The notes below the pieces were generated by a model. The model was not told the origin of the DNA. It worked only from the letters and a program-made list of their open reading frames with translations, and did not search any database. DNA of 64,000 bases, taken from contig OY843611.1 in NCBI GenBank assembly GCA_963692995.1, positions 3,038,001 to 3,102,000 of the forward strand, in the 5' to 3' direction. Shown piece after piece: positions 30,351 through 38,285 of the stretch. The stretch is from Bin87 sp963692995. Its GTDB lineage: Bacteria > Chloroflexota > Dehalococcoidia > Lucifugimonadales > UBA3495. Both the position numbers and the translations under genes were made by a program. Every line of letters begins with the position of its first letter. Position 1 is the stretch's first letter.

Positions 30351-30411
30351 CTGCGGACCATGTGAAACAGCCGCTCTGCTATAATAATGCGGAGGGAAGT
30401 GGAGCGTACCG

Positions 30412-31209
30412 ATGACAACCGTAAATACCATAGAGGATTTGATCCGAATCCTTGACGAGCGCCCGGAGTGGCTGGAGGCGATGCGAGCGCGGCTGCTGAC
30501 GCGGGAACTGCTGGAACTGCCGCAGAAGCTTGTCGAGCTATCGGAGACCGTCGCCGCATTGTCCCAGAAGCTTGTCGAGCTATCGGAGACCGTCGCCGCA
30601 TTGTCCCAGAAGTTTGTCGAGCTATCGGAGACCGTCGCCGCATTGTCCCAGAAGTTTGCCGAGCTATCGGAGACCGTCGCCGCATTGTCCCAGAAGTTTG
30701 CCGAACTGACCGCCACGGTAAGCGAACTGGCCAACGATCTCAGGGCTACCAACCGACGCCTTGACCGGCTACAGGATGACGTAGGCTGGCTGAAGGGCCG
30801 GATCATTTACGACATCGTTCGCGATGATGCGGCGCTAATTGCCGATGAGATGGGCTTTCGGCTGGAGAAAACGCTAGTTCGCGCCGACTTGATGAAATTG
30901 ACCCGTAGCCAGGATGTATCGAACCTGTCCCGCGGTACGTTACAAAGTTTTCACCGGGCTGACTTGGTGATGCAGGTTGTCGATGCCGCGGACTTCCAGC
31001 ATTACATTGCCGTGGAAGCGTCGTTCACGGTGAACGGCAGAGACTCCCGGCGCGCGCAGCGCAATGCCGAGTTGCTGACCCGCTTCACGGGGCAACCCGC
31101 AACGGGAGCGATTGCCGGCGTGCGGATGGACCGAGACCTGCAAGATCATCCTGAGTTCGAGCGATTGCATTGGTACGAGATACCGGCGGAGGATTTGGAG
31201 GCGGAATAG
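30412..31209 (+). CDS. Coiled-coil protein with a possible PD-(D/E)XK nuclease-like C-terminal domain
   Basis: The 265-residue protein has three parts: a short N-terminal segment (residues 1-37), a coiled coil of four 14-residue repeats (QKLVELSETVAALS and variants, about 38-93) plus a degenerate continuation to 125, and an alpha/beta C-terminal domain. The latter has HRADLVMQVV, YIAVEASFTVNGRDSRRAQRNAELL and a final strand AIAGV, a pattern seen in restriction-endonuclease-fold proteins often found behind coiled coils (DUF3782-like). Nuclease activity is inferred, not shown. TATAAT at 30380-30385 and GGAG at 30401 precede the ATG. A strong hairpin follows the stop. Confidence 0.68.
   Translation: MTTVNTIEDLIRILDERPEWLEAMRARLLTRELLELPQKLVELSETVAALSQKLVELSETVAALSQKFVELSETVAALSQKFAELSETVAALSQKFAELTATVSELANDLRATNRRLDRLQDDVGWLKGRIIYDIVRDDAALIADEMGFRLEKTLVRADLMKLTRSQDVSNLSRGTLQSFHRADLVMQVVDAADFQHYIAVEASFTVNGRDSRRAQRNAELLTRFTGQPATGAIAGVRMDRDLQDHPEFERLHWYEIPAEDLEAE
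30523..30690 (+). repeat. Four tandem 42-bp units within the coiled-coil gene
   Basis: Units start at 30523, 30565, 30607 and 30649 and are nearly identical in DNA (cagaagcttgtcgagctatc...). Each encodes 14 residues, two heptads, so copy number can change the coil length without breaking frame. Confidence 0.9.
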
Positions 31210-31242
31210 CAATCGGCTCCGGCTACCGCCGGAGCCGATTGC
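31209..31242. terminator. Strong hairpin between convergent genes
   Basis: GCAATCGGCTCCGGC and its exact complement flank the loop TACC, giving a 15-bp perfect stem. It lies between the coiled-coil gene and the radical SAM gene, which converge here. No T-run follows on either side. Confidence 0.65.
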
Positions 31243-31247
31243 GCGGC

Positions 31248-32657
31248 CTAACCGGACGCTGGGTTCACCGGGCATCCGGCGCATATCGCGCCCCGGCTGC
31301 CGGGAACGCAGGCGTGGTCGGCGTTGTACGTTGCCGGGGCTTCCATGATGCTGGACAGGGTTTCCGATTTGGTGGGTGAGAGGTTAACACCGGCGGCTTC
31401 GGCGGCGCGGCGGTCGCTTGCCTCACTAAAAAGGTCGAGGCGCAGCTGTTTGCCGGAGGGCGGACGCTGGCCGGGGAATGCCACATAGGGCCAGGCCCGC
31501 TTGCGGACTACGCCCATGGCCTGCAAATCGCGCCAGTTGTCGATGCTGTGCCGGCGACGGTTTTCCAGGACGCGGCCGGCGGAGACGGGGCCGATGCCGG
31601 GAATCCGCAGGAGCTGGTCGCGGGTGGCCGTGTTGAGGTCGATGGGAAAAGCGTCGAGGTTCTCCATGGCAATGACGCTTTTGGGGTCCTGTTCCAGGGA
31701 GAGAAAGCCGCCGTGGTCGAAGGCGAGGTCAATCTCGTTGGACGAGAAGTTATAGACGCGGCGGAGCCAGTCCATCTGATAAAGGCGATGTTCGCGGCCG
31801 GCGTGTACCGGCGGCTTTTCCTCCATGGGGGTATGGCGGGCGGGACGGAAGGGCGGGTAATAAACGCGCTTGAGGTTCCAGTCGGTGTACATCTGGTCAA
31901 CGCGGCGGTAGATTTGGCGGTCGGACTCATCGGCGGCGCCCACCACGAACTGCGTCGCCTGGCCGACGGCGCCGCCGCTGCTAGCTCCGGTGAGGTTATT
32001 AATCCAGGCCATCGGATCCAGAATATCTTTCTGCAAGTCTTTGTGGGGGCTGATGCGACGCATCATATCCGGCTCCGGCGTTTCGATGTTGACGGACAGG
32101 CGGCTGCCTAGCCGGTGCGCTCTTTCCACTACGTCGTAAGTTGCTCCGGGCATTACTTTCAGGTGGATGTAACCTTTGAATCCATGCTTTTTGCGGATGA
32201 TTTCCACGGTTTCCACCATGCGCTGGGTGGTTTTGGAGCCGTCGCCGGCGATGCCGGAGCTGAGAAACAGGCCGTCCACCGCGAGGCGGCTGTGCAGTTC
32301 CGCGAAGGTATCGGCCAGTTCCTCCCGCTTGAAGGCGTAGCGTTTGCGAGGCACGTAGATGCTGTTGGGGCAGTAGGCGCAGTCCATCTTGCAGAAGTCG
32401 GTGAACATGACCCGCATGAGGTTGATTTTCTTGCCGTTGGGCAGGCTGGCCTGATAGATGCCGGGGGCCGGGTTTTTGCGGGGATCGGAGTAGGCAACGC
32501 GGTTTCTGCCGCGCCCGAGGGAACCGGCGGCAAACTTGCCGCTGAGGGAGTGGCCGCCGCTATCAGCCTTGCCCGCGGTGAGGATGTCGTCGGAGGCGGC
32601 CATGCCGCCGAGGATTTGCAGCTTGTCGTAGCGATCTGGGGCGCTTTTGATGAGCAT
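31248..32657 (-). CDS. Radical SAM protein of the putative DNA modification/repair family
   Basis: The 469-residue protein binds a [4Fe-4S] cluster through FTDFCKMDCAYCPN, the CxxxCxxC motif of radical SAM enzymes, and matches the family annotated as putative DNA modification/repair radical SAM protein, whose genes usually lie beside a uracil-DNA-glycosylase-like gene. KINLMRVMFTD, SSGIAGDGSKTTQRMVETV and SVNIETPEPDMM are further landmarks. Near residue 365 a helix-hairpin-helix IPGIGPVSAGRVL suggests DNA binding. The glycosylase partner is absent from this window. The C-terminal tail with three Cys (ACVPGSRGAICAGCPV) may hold metal. A copy of this tail is in the mosaic at 30203-30290. Confidence 0.85.
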   Translation of the reverse strand: MLIKSAPDRYDKLQILGGMAASDDILTAGKADSGGHSLSGKFAAGSLGRGRNRVAYSDPRKNPAPGIYQASLPNGKKINLMRVMFTDFCKMDCAYCPNSIYVPRKRYAFKREELADTFAELHSRLAVDGLFLSSGIAGDGSKTTQRMVETVEIIRKKHGFKGYIHLKVMPGATYDVVERAHRLGSRLSVNIETPEPDMMRRISPHKDLQKDILDPMAWINNLTGASSGGAVGQATQFVVGAADESDRQIYRRVDQMYTDWNLKRVYYPPFRPARHTPMEEKPPVHAGREHRLYQMDWLRRVYNFSSNEIDLAFDHGGFLSLEQDPKSVIAMENLDAFPIDLNTATRDQLLRIPGIGPVSAGRVLENRRRHSIDNWRDLQAMGVVRKRAWPYVAFPGQRPPSGKQLRLDLFSEASDRRAAEAAGVNLSPTKSETLSSIMEAPATYNADHACVPGSRGAICAGCPVNPASG

Positions 32658-32822
32658 AGGTTAGGCGCTCCTGGTCGGCGCAGGGTAGGGTTTAGCGCGC
32701 CGGCGTTAGCGAACTTATGTTCTTGCAGGCCGGCCGGCGCTGTCAACGGGTTGCTGTCAGCAAATCGGGAGACCCCCTCACCCTGGCCCTCTCCCATCAG
32801 GGGAAAAGGGATTCGGGGACGG

Positions 32823-34136
32823 CTAGGCCAGGCTGGTGAGCCGGTGGCGGGCGTCGGGCGTCATCTCGTAAAGGCGGGGCTTTTCCTTAGCGATGGTGAC
32901 GCCGTGCCGTTCCATCACCGGCCAAAGCTGCTTAGCGAACCAGACCCCGAATTGAGGCGCCGTGTAGGACGCGGCCGGATGCTGAGGCCGGTCCATTTTC
33001 AAGGCGGCCTGGGCCTGCGCTGCTTTGAAAATATCTTCGGTGATGCCGGCGGCGATTGAGGCCGCCAACTCGGCCACGGTCGGCTCGGCTGCGGTCGGCT
33101 CGGCCACGGTCGGCTCGGCGGCGGTCGGCTCGGCGGCGGTCGGCTCGGCCACGGTCGGCTCGGCCACGGTCGGCTCGGCCACGGTCGGCTCGGCTACGGT
33201 CGGCTCGGCCACGGTTTGCCGGGGCGGCGTCGGGGCCGGTGAAGGTCTGGGCGACGGTGGGCCGGCGGTGGACTCCTTGGCCGCCTGACTTATTTCGTAA
33301 GTGCGCGGCGAGCTTTTGCGCGGCATGGTCACGCCGCGTTTTTGCAGGATGGGCCAGATTTCCTTGCTGAGGAACTGGCCGAATTTGGCGGTGTCGCCGG
33401 CAGCCGGATGTTTGGGCCAACGTTTGCTGATGATTTCCTGGGCATTGACGGCGCGGAACCGGCCCGGAGGCAGTCGGCGTATCAACTCTTCTGCCATAGC
33501 TTCGTTGGTGACATTGTCGTTGGCGCTGCCGGCCGGCAAGGCGCGCCGGTTCGCGTGCGGCAGCAGCTCCGGGGTGGGCCGACCAACCGATTGCGCCGGC
33601 TCCGGCGCGGTCGGAGCCATCAAAGTGGCGGCCAAATTCCACCGGAACACGGGGGGAATGAACTCATCGATTTCCGGCGAGAGCGCACCTCCCTCCGGCG
33701 GGTGTATCCACAGGAACGGCGCCGTCTCCGCGTTGGCCTCCCGGGCCAACTCACGGACCTTGACAAAGAGGGCGCCGAAATCGCTGTCGTTGCTGACCAC
33801 GGCAACGTCCTTCGCCAGGCCCATCACCAGATCCGACACGGCATCGGCGGCGATTGCCAGATCGGCCGAGTTCTTCGAATTATTCGCGCTGAAACGCTGA
33901 ACGCCGCGGACGCGCAGGGTCAGCGTGGGGAAGGCGCTCTCAGCCCACAAACGCCACAGCTCTGTCTTGTCGGCGCGGACGTAGAGGGAAACGCTGCTCA
34001 GGGGAGGCCGGTGGCTGGGCCAGTTGGCGGCGACTGCGGCAACCACCTGGCGGGCGTATTCCGGACCGCGGAGGTTCTCCGTGTCCACATATAGGGCGGC
34101 TCCGGCCGGCCTGGTTCCGTTGGGGTTGGAGGCCAT
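32823..34136 (-). CDS. NYN-domain nuclease with two copies of a C-terminal module
   Basis: The 437-residue protein starts with a NYN/PIN-like domain (residues 10-165): ALYVDTENLRG, NSADLAIAADAVSDLV and VAVVSNDSDFGALF carry the acidic residues expected for metal-dependent RNA cleavage. Two related modules follow, FGQFLSKEIWPILQKRGVT (about 265-283) and FGVWFAKQLWPVMERHGVT (about 396-414), each ending in a basic stretch and a Tyr-Glu. They look like winged-helix, perhaps RNA-binding, modules. The modules are joined by a TVAEP repeat linker. It is the last gene of a DUF1501-retropepsin-NYN unit. It differs from the frameshifted NYN gene at 29135-29766. Confidence 0.8.
   Translation of the reverse strand: MASNPNGTRPAGAALYVDTENLRGPEYARQVVAAVAANWPSHRPPLSSVSLYVRADKTELWRLWAESAFPTLTLRVRGVQRFSANNSKNSADLAIAADAVSDLVMGLAKDVAVVSNDSDFGALFVKVRELAREANAETAPFLWIHPPEGGALSPEIDEFIPPVFRWNLAATLMAPTAPEPAQSVGRPTPELLPHANRRALPAGSANDNVTNEAMAEELIRRLPPGRFRAVNAQEIISKRWPKHPAAGDTAKFGQFLSKEIWPILQKRGVTMPRKSSPRTYEISQAAKESTAGPPSPRPSPAPTPPRQTVAEPTVAEPTVAEPTVAEPTVAEPTAAEPTAAEPTVAEPTAAEPTVAELAASIAAGITEDIFKAAQAQAALKMDRPQHPAASYTAPQFGVWFAKQLWPVMERHGVTIAKEKPRLYEMTPDARHRLTSLA
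33066..33215 (-). repeat. Ten tandem 15-bp units encoding a TVAEP linker
   Basis: Ten pentapeptide units, TVAEP or TAAEP, are encoded by near-identical 15-bp repeats (GCCGACCGTGGCCGA pattern). In-frame change of copy number would alter only the distance between the two C-terminal modules. Confidence 0.85.
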
Positions 34137-34148
34137 CTTAGATCGGGA

Positions 34149-34574
34149 TTACAGCGTCAACTCAGCCGGAATGAGGCGGTGGTTTTTGGCGTCGGCGGCC
34201 AAACCGAAGGCTTCGAGGGCCATGGCTCCGAGCAGTACTTTGCGCAGGTCCGGTCCGAAAACCACCTGGACCGTCTTGGTCCTACCCTGCCAATCCAGCA
34301 GTGTCTCGCCCAAGAACATTTCACGAACCGAGCCGTCGGCAAGTCGAAAAAGAGCTTCCTCGTCCTTTGCAACACCCATCTCGTTCAAAATTTGCTCCGG
34401 TATGATGACAAAAGATGAACCGGTGTCAACGACGCCGTTCAGAAAGCGGGGTTGTGTACCGTTCTTGTGACGGATGCTGAAATCCACACTGAAGATGCCC
34501 ACTTCACCTCCCACGGTTGTTCCCGGCAGAATGATCCACGGCTCGGCGCTCTGTTGGGTCTGCGTCATCGCCAC
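34149..34574 (-). CDS. Retropepsin-like aspartyl protease, copy B
   Basis: The 141-residue protein has the single-lobe clan AA layout: GVVDTGSSFVIIPEQIL with the catalytic Asp-Thr-Gly, a LADGSVREMFLGETLL flap-like segment, and LLGAMALEAFGLAAD as the hydrophobic second motif (usually LLG-x-x-x-L). Such proteins act as homodimers; substrates are unknown in bacteria. It has no signal peptide. It is the duplicate of copy A (34850-35287). The final 28 residues and about 90 bases of DNA are nearly identical while the rest has diverged, suggesting gene conversion. The NYN gene follows after 12 bases. Confidence 0.78.
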   Translation of the reverse strand: MAMTQTQQSAEPWIILPGTTVGGEVGIFSVDFSIRHKNGTQPRFLNGVVDTGSSFVIIPEQILNEMGVAKDEEALFRLADGSVREMFLGETLLDWQGRTKTVQVVFGPDLRKVLLGAMALEAFGLAADAKNHRLIPAELTL

Positions 34575-34580
34575 ACCGCT

Positions 34581-34837
34581 CTACACAAACTCCGGCTGCT
34601 CGAAGCGGCCGCCCACCGCCGGCTTGGCGTCCAGGCCGAGCCACCGCTCCACCAGCGCGCCGTACCTGCCGCCGCGCACCGGGTCGCCGATGGCGAAGGC
34701 CGCGCCGCCGCTGCCGTTGTCCTTGACCCACCCCCGAACTCGGTGAAAGCGAACAGCGCCACGCGATTGGACCGGGGTTCGCCGGCGGGCCTGGCGCGGC
34801 GGGTTCCGTTGGTGTTGGGGTTTGAGTTAGCGGCCAT
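34581..34837 (-). pseudogene. Duplication scar: start of NYN gene fused to frameshifted end of DUF1501 gene
   Basis: From 34837 the frame reads MAANSNPNTNGTRRARPAG, a relative of the NYN protein's start (MASNPNGTRPAGAA), then passes into EPRSNRVALFAFTEFGG, which matches EPLSNRVVMLVFTEFGRR of DUF1501. A one-base loss shifts the frame. In the right frame it continues VKDNGSGGAAFAIGDPVRGG, lacks about 30 residues, and ends GRFEQPEFV and stop at 34581. This is what a tandem duplication with breakpoints in DUF1501 and in the NYN gene would leave. Confidence 0.82.
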
Positions 34838-34849
34838 TTGATCACGGGA

Positions 34850-35287
34850 TTACAGCGTCAACTCAGCCGGAATAAGGCGATGGTTTTTGGCATCGGCGGC
34901 CAAACCGAAGGCTTCGAGGGCCATGGCTCCGAGCAGTGTTTTGCGGCGGTCTGTGCCAAAGACTACATAGACGTATCTGGTCCCGCCATCCAAATCCAGC
35001 TCAGCCAAGCCGATGGACAGCTCCTGGACCGAGCCGTCGGCCAGGCTGAACAGGGCTTGCTCATCACGCCCTATGCCCAGCTCATCCAGGATATACTCCG
35101 GTATGATGGTGAATGAAGCTCCGGTGTCAACCGTGCCACTCAAAGCGCGGGATTGAGTTCGCTCCCGGTTACGGATGGTGAAATTGGCGCTGAATGTCCC
35201 CACTTCGCCTCCTATAGTTGTGCCGGGCAGTATCGGCGGCCAAGTATATTCGGGAATGCGGATCGGACGCGAGGGCTTGGCCTTCAT
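34850..35287 (-). CDS. Retropepsin-like aspartyl protease, copy A
   Basis: The 145-residue protein shows GTVDTGASFTIIPEYIL (catalytic Asp in DTG), LADGSVQELSIG and LLGAMALEAFGLAAD. ATG 35287 overlaps the DUF1501 stop (TGA 35286-35284) in ATGA, so the protease is translationally coupled to DUF1501. This favours 35287 over a longer frame that reads into DUF1501. The product is presumably cytoplasmic, since no signal is seen. The coupling suggests a joint role for DUF1501 protein and protease, which is an inference. Copy B arose from it by tandem duplication. Confidence 0.8.
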   Translation of the reverse strand: MKAKPSRPIRIPEYTWPPILPGTTIGGEVGTFSANFTIRNRERTQSRALSGTVDTGASFTIIPEYILDELGIGRDEQALFSLADGSVQELSIGLAELDLDGGTRYVYVVFGTDRRKTLLGAMALEAFGLAADAKNHRLIPAELTL

Positions 35288-36468
35288 CCTACAAACTCCG
35301 GCTGCTCGAAGCGGCCGCCCACCACCGGCTTGGCGTCCAGGCCGAGCCACCGCTCCACCAGCGCGCCGTACACGCCGCGGAAGTCGGTGTTAAAAGCCAG
35401 GTCGCCTTCCACCAAGTCGCCTTCGGCCAGGGACGGGTAGGCGCCGTACATGCCGCCGCGCACCGGGTCGCCGATGGCGAAGGCCGCGCCGCCGCTGCCG
35501 TGGTCGGTGCCGCTGCCGTTGTCCTTGACCCGCCGGCCGAACTCGGTGAAGACCAACATCACTACTCGATTGGACAAGGGCTCGCGACGGGACAAGGGAT
35601 CGCGACTGGACAGGGGTTCGCCGTCGGCGGCGTCATGTTCGCGCAGGTCGGCGTAGAAGTCGCCAACGGCGCGGCTGAAGTCGCTCAGCAGTTTGGGATG
35701 CACGTCGGCCTCGCTGGCGTGGGTGTCGTAGCCGCCCTGCTGAGTATAGAAAACGCGGGCGCCCAAGTTGGCCGTGAGCACCTTGGCGATGCCTTGCAGG
35801 TTGCGGGCAATGCCGGTGTCGGCGTACTCCACGGTGGAGACGTACCTATCGGGAGCGGCCTTGAGGATATCCGCGCCCTTGAGGGCATCCAGGCCGGTCT
35901 GACCCAGGTAGTCCATGGTGGCGCCCAGGCCGACGGTGGGGGAGTACATGCGGGCGAAGATGTCCAGGGCCTGGGAGCGTTCCGGCTCGTTGACGATGCC
36001 GGTCAGCACGCCGTAGGTCTCCAGCACGGCCACCGAGGCCACGGGCACGCCGGTCAGCGCCATGGCCCGGGGGAGGCCGCGCCCGAAGTTGACGCCGGTG
36101 AGCACGTTCTCCGCCTTGGGGTCGAGGTCGCGGATGACGCGGCCCAGCCAGCCCTCAGTGCCCACCTTCTCCGGCTCGCAGGTGTGCCAGATGTCCATGC
36201 TGCGGAAGTGGGAACGGTTGGGCGTGGGATAGCCGATGCCGTTGATGATCGCCACCTTGCCGGCGTCGTACAACTGCTTGATCTCGGGCAGGGCCGGGTT
36301 GAAGCCGAAATGGTCATCAATGGGCAGCGCCTGCTCGGCGGGGATGCCCACGGTGGGCCGGTTGTCGTGGTAGCGCCCGTCGCCGTAGGGTATGACGGTG
36401 TTCAGGTAGTCGTTGCCGCCGGTGAGCTGGATGACGACGAGGATGGGGTCTTTGGCGGTGGTGATCAT
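35284..36468 (-). CDS. DUF1501 family protein
   Basis: The 394-residue protein matches DUF1501, a family in the alkaline-phosphatase/sulfatase-like superfamily that is common in Planctomycetes and Chloroflexota, often secreted by Tat. Landmarks are VVIQLTGGNDYLNTVIPYGD, INGIGYPTPNRSHFRSMDIWHT, QGGYDTHASE and VVMLVFTEFGRRVKDNGSGTDHGSGG. This member starts right at the domain and lacks a Tat signal. A segment SSRDPLSRREPLSNR is built from 18-bp DNA repeats at about 35565-35625. It heads the operon DUF1501-retropepsin-NYN. The biochemical role of the family is unknown. Confidence 0.87.
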   Translation of the reverse strand: MITTAKDPILVVIQLTGGNDYLNTVIPYGDGRYHDNRPTVGIPAEQALPIDDHFGFNPALPEIKQLYDAGKVAIINGIGYPTPNRSHFRSMDIWHTCEPEKVGTEGWLGRVIRDLDPKAENVLTGVNFGRGLPRAMALTGVPVASVAVLETYGVLTGIVNEPERSQALDIFARMYSPTVGLGATMDYLGQTGLDALKGADILKAAPDRYVSTVEYADTGIARNLQGIAKVLTANLGARVFYTQQGGYDTHASEADVHPKLLSDFSRAVGDFYADLREHDAADGEPLSSRDPLSRREPLSNRVVMLVFTEFGRRVKDNGSGTDHGSGGAAFAIGDPVRGGMYGAYPSLAEGDLVEGDLAFNTDFRGVYGALVERWLGLDAKPVVGGRFEQPEFVG

Positions 36469-36586
36469 GGCGACGTGGCTCCGTAGGGGGAGGTTGATAA
36501 TAGGCGTAGTTTAGCACAGTGGTCGTGACTGCGCGGGTGATACAATGGGCCGGGGCCAAGACTATCCGGGCGTAGCGAGGACTGCA

Positions 36587-37243
36587 ATGACAACTACCCG
36601 CACCGTTGCCCTTCGCCCTTTCACCGCCGCCGAAGCGGACGCTATGGTTGCGGCCGGCATTGTGCCGGCCGGCGAGCGCGCGGGCGTGGGCGCCGACCGT
36701 CGTTTCACCGTGGCCGAGTATCTGGCCCTGGGCGAAGCCGGCATACTGGCGAAAGGAGAACGGATTGAACTGCTGGACGGGGAGATAATACGGATGGCGC
36801 CCATTGGCAACCGACATCTGAACGGTGTCAACTGGCTGAGCGACCTGCTGGGCGAAGCCGTCGGGCGCCGGGCCATGGTGCAGGTGCAGGGATCGATACA
36901 ACTGGATGACGCCAGCGCTCCACAACCGGACATTGCCGTCATCCGGCGGCGTTCCATCAACGACATTAGGCCCACACTTCCGTCCGACGTGTACTTCCTG
37001 GTTGAAGTTGCCGACAGTTCCCTAGAGTTTGACTTGGGGGAGAAGCTGGCCCGGTACGCGAGCGCCGGCATCCCGGAAGTTTGGGTTGCCAACCTGCGCG
37101 CCGGGGAGTTGGTGGTCAACACGGAGCCGCAAGGGTCGGCTTATATCAACGTCCGCGTCATCTCCCTGGGCGGAGCGGTCAGCCCGCTGGCCTTCCCGGA
37201 TGTGAAGCTGGCGGTGGCGGATTTCATTCCCGCCGTGGGTTGA
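36587..37243 (+). CDS. Uma2 family (DUF820) putative endonuclease
   Basis: The 218-residue protein has the Uma2 pattern: RFTVAEYLALGEAG, ERIELLDGEIIRMAPIGNRHL, APQPDIAVIRRR, YFLVEVADSSLEFDLGEKLARYASAGIPEVWV. The PD-(D/E)XK core is formed by Asp in PDIAV and the E-V-x-D-S-S...K stretch. The family spreads widely in genomes with unclear function. The first 40 residues are an extra leader. ATG 36587 lies 41 bases after a TACAAT -10 (36541-36546). A second Uma2 gene is at 62633-63190. Confidence 0.85.
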   Translation: MTTTRTVALRPFTAAEADAMVAAGIVPAGERAGVGADRRFTVAEYLALGEAGILAKGERIELLDGEIIRMAPIGNRHLNGVNWLSDLLGEAVGRRAMVQVQGSIQLDDASAPQPDIAVIRRRSINDIRPTLPSDVYFLVEVADSSLEFDLGEKLARYASAGIPEVWVANLRAGELVVNTEPQGSAYINVRVISLGGAVSPLAFPDVKLAVADFIPAVG

Positions 37244-37451
37244 ATTGATGGTGAGCGTTTGAATAAAGTTATCGATCTGGTTGACGGGTTTGAGACGCCT
37301 TTCGGACTAGAACTGCGGTCTCAATGGCATCCGTCGGCGTAGGGTATGACGGTGTTATCGCAGCTATCCCCTTGCCATCCCCGCCCGGTCGTGGCAACCT
37401 TGTGAGCCGGTATCGGCTCCGGATTTTTTGACCAAATGGACGACGCTCGGC

Positions 37452-38081
37452 ATGGATGACGCTCAGCAACGCACCCCCACCCGTCTCATCGTGGGTCTGG
37501 GCAACCCCGGGCCGCGGTATCGGGATACCCGGCATAACGTGGGGTTTGGGTGCGTCGATTTGCTGGCGGCGCGGTGGGGCATCGCGGTGAAGGACCGGCG
37601 GCGGACGACGGCGCTGGGCCAGGGGTATCGAGACGGCGCGCCGGTGGTTCTGGCCAAGCCGCGCACTTTTATGAACCGGTCGGGCGAGTCGGTGGCCTAC
37701 CTGCTGGCCCGGTTCGGCGGCCGGCCGACCGACCTGGTGATCGTGTACGATGAGATGGCGCTGCCTCTGGGCCGCATCCGTCTGCGGGCGCGGGGTTCCG
37801 ACGCCGGCCACAACGGGATGAAGGACATCATCCGCAATGTGCATAGCAGCGACTTTCCTCGGCTGCGCATCGGCATTGGCGGGCCGGGGATGTCGGGCAG
37901 CGTGGATCACGTGCTGGGACGCTTTTCGGATGCGGAAAAGCCGGCGGTGGACGCCGCCATTGCCCGGGCCGCCGACGCCGTGGAGTGCCTGGTCGCCGAG
38001 GGCATCAATGCTGCGATGAACCGCTACAACACGGATCCGCAAGGGCCGGCAACAGAACCGCCGGCGGATCATCCGGCGTAG
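37452..38081 (+). CDS. pth: Peptidyl-tRNA hydrolase
   Basis: Pth cleaves the ester bond of peptidyl-tRNA to recycle tRNA. The 209-residue protein holds LIVGLGNPGPRYRDTRHNVGF with the substrate-binding Asn18 and catalytic His28, KPRTFMNRSGESV, VIVYDEMALPLGRIRLRARGS with the catalytic-site Asp, AGHNGMKDI, and FPRLRIGIGGP. ATG 37452 is preferred over 37428 as it leaves only a short leader before the conserved start. The last 20 residues are a Pro-rich tail. It is alone on its strand, whereas pth often sits next to the ribosomal protein L25 gene. Confidence 0.95.
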   Translation: MDDAQQRTPTRLIVGLGNPGPRYRDTRHNVGFGCVDLLAARWGIAVKDRRRTTALGQGYRDGAPVVLAKPRTFMNRSGESVAYLLARFGGRPTDLVIVYDEMALPLGRIRLRARGSDAGHNGMKDIIRNVHSSDFPRLRIGIGGPGMSGSVDHVLGRFSDAEKPAVDAAIARAADAVECLVAEGINAAMNRYNTDPQGPATEPPADHPA

Positions 38082-38183
38082 AGAAGGCAGCCGGATTTGA
38101 CGGGTGGCCGGGTCGGGAACTAATCGGACCGCCGGCTTAACGGCATGACTGCCCGGGCGTGGTGGCATTGGAAAATCACTCCG

Positions 38184-38280
38184 TCGTTCCTGCCCAAGCA
38201 GGAACCCCGCGCTGGATTCCCGCGAAAGCGGGAATGACGGATGCGCGGGGCGCGCATGACGGACGTGAGACGGGAATGAC
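38184..38280. repeat. REP cluster upstream of the metalloprotease gene
   Basis: A degenerate palindrome (CGTCGTTCCTGCCCAAGCAGGAA) is followed by a perfect REP hairpin, GGATTCCCGC GAAA GCGGGAATGACGG (38216-38242), and half copies of GGGAATGACGG to 38280. The last half copy supplies the bases just before the start codon of the next gene. Confidence 0.85.
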
Positions 38281-38285
38281 GGGAA

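Larger units (their letters stand above)
29767..30411. other. 645-base gene-free region of repeats and gene fragments
   Basis: It holds an 18-bp inverted repeat around a REP cluster (29895-30181), a fusion of two gene fragments (30203-30350), and the promoter of the coiled-coil gene (TATAAT, 30380-30385). No intact gene is seen. Confidence 0.75.

Noticed and set aside
37332..37356. Fragment of the DUF1501 gene before pth
   Set aside because: About 24 of 25 bases match near 36385, but it is too short to call a gene remnant on its own.
37269..38168. Long minus-strand frame opposite pth
   Set aside because: It is antisense to a clear pth gene; high GC creates many such open frames in the window.
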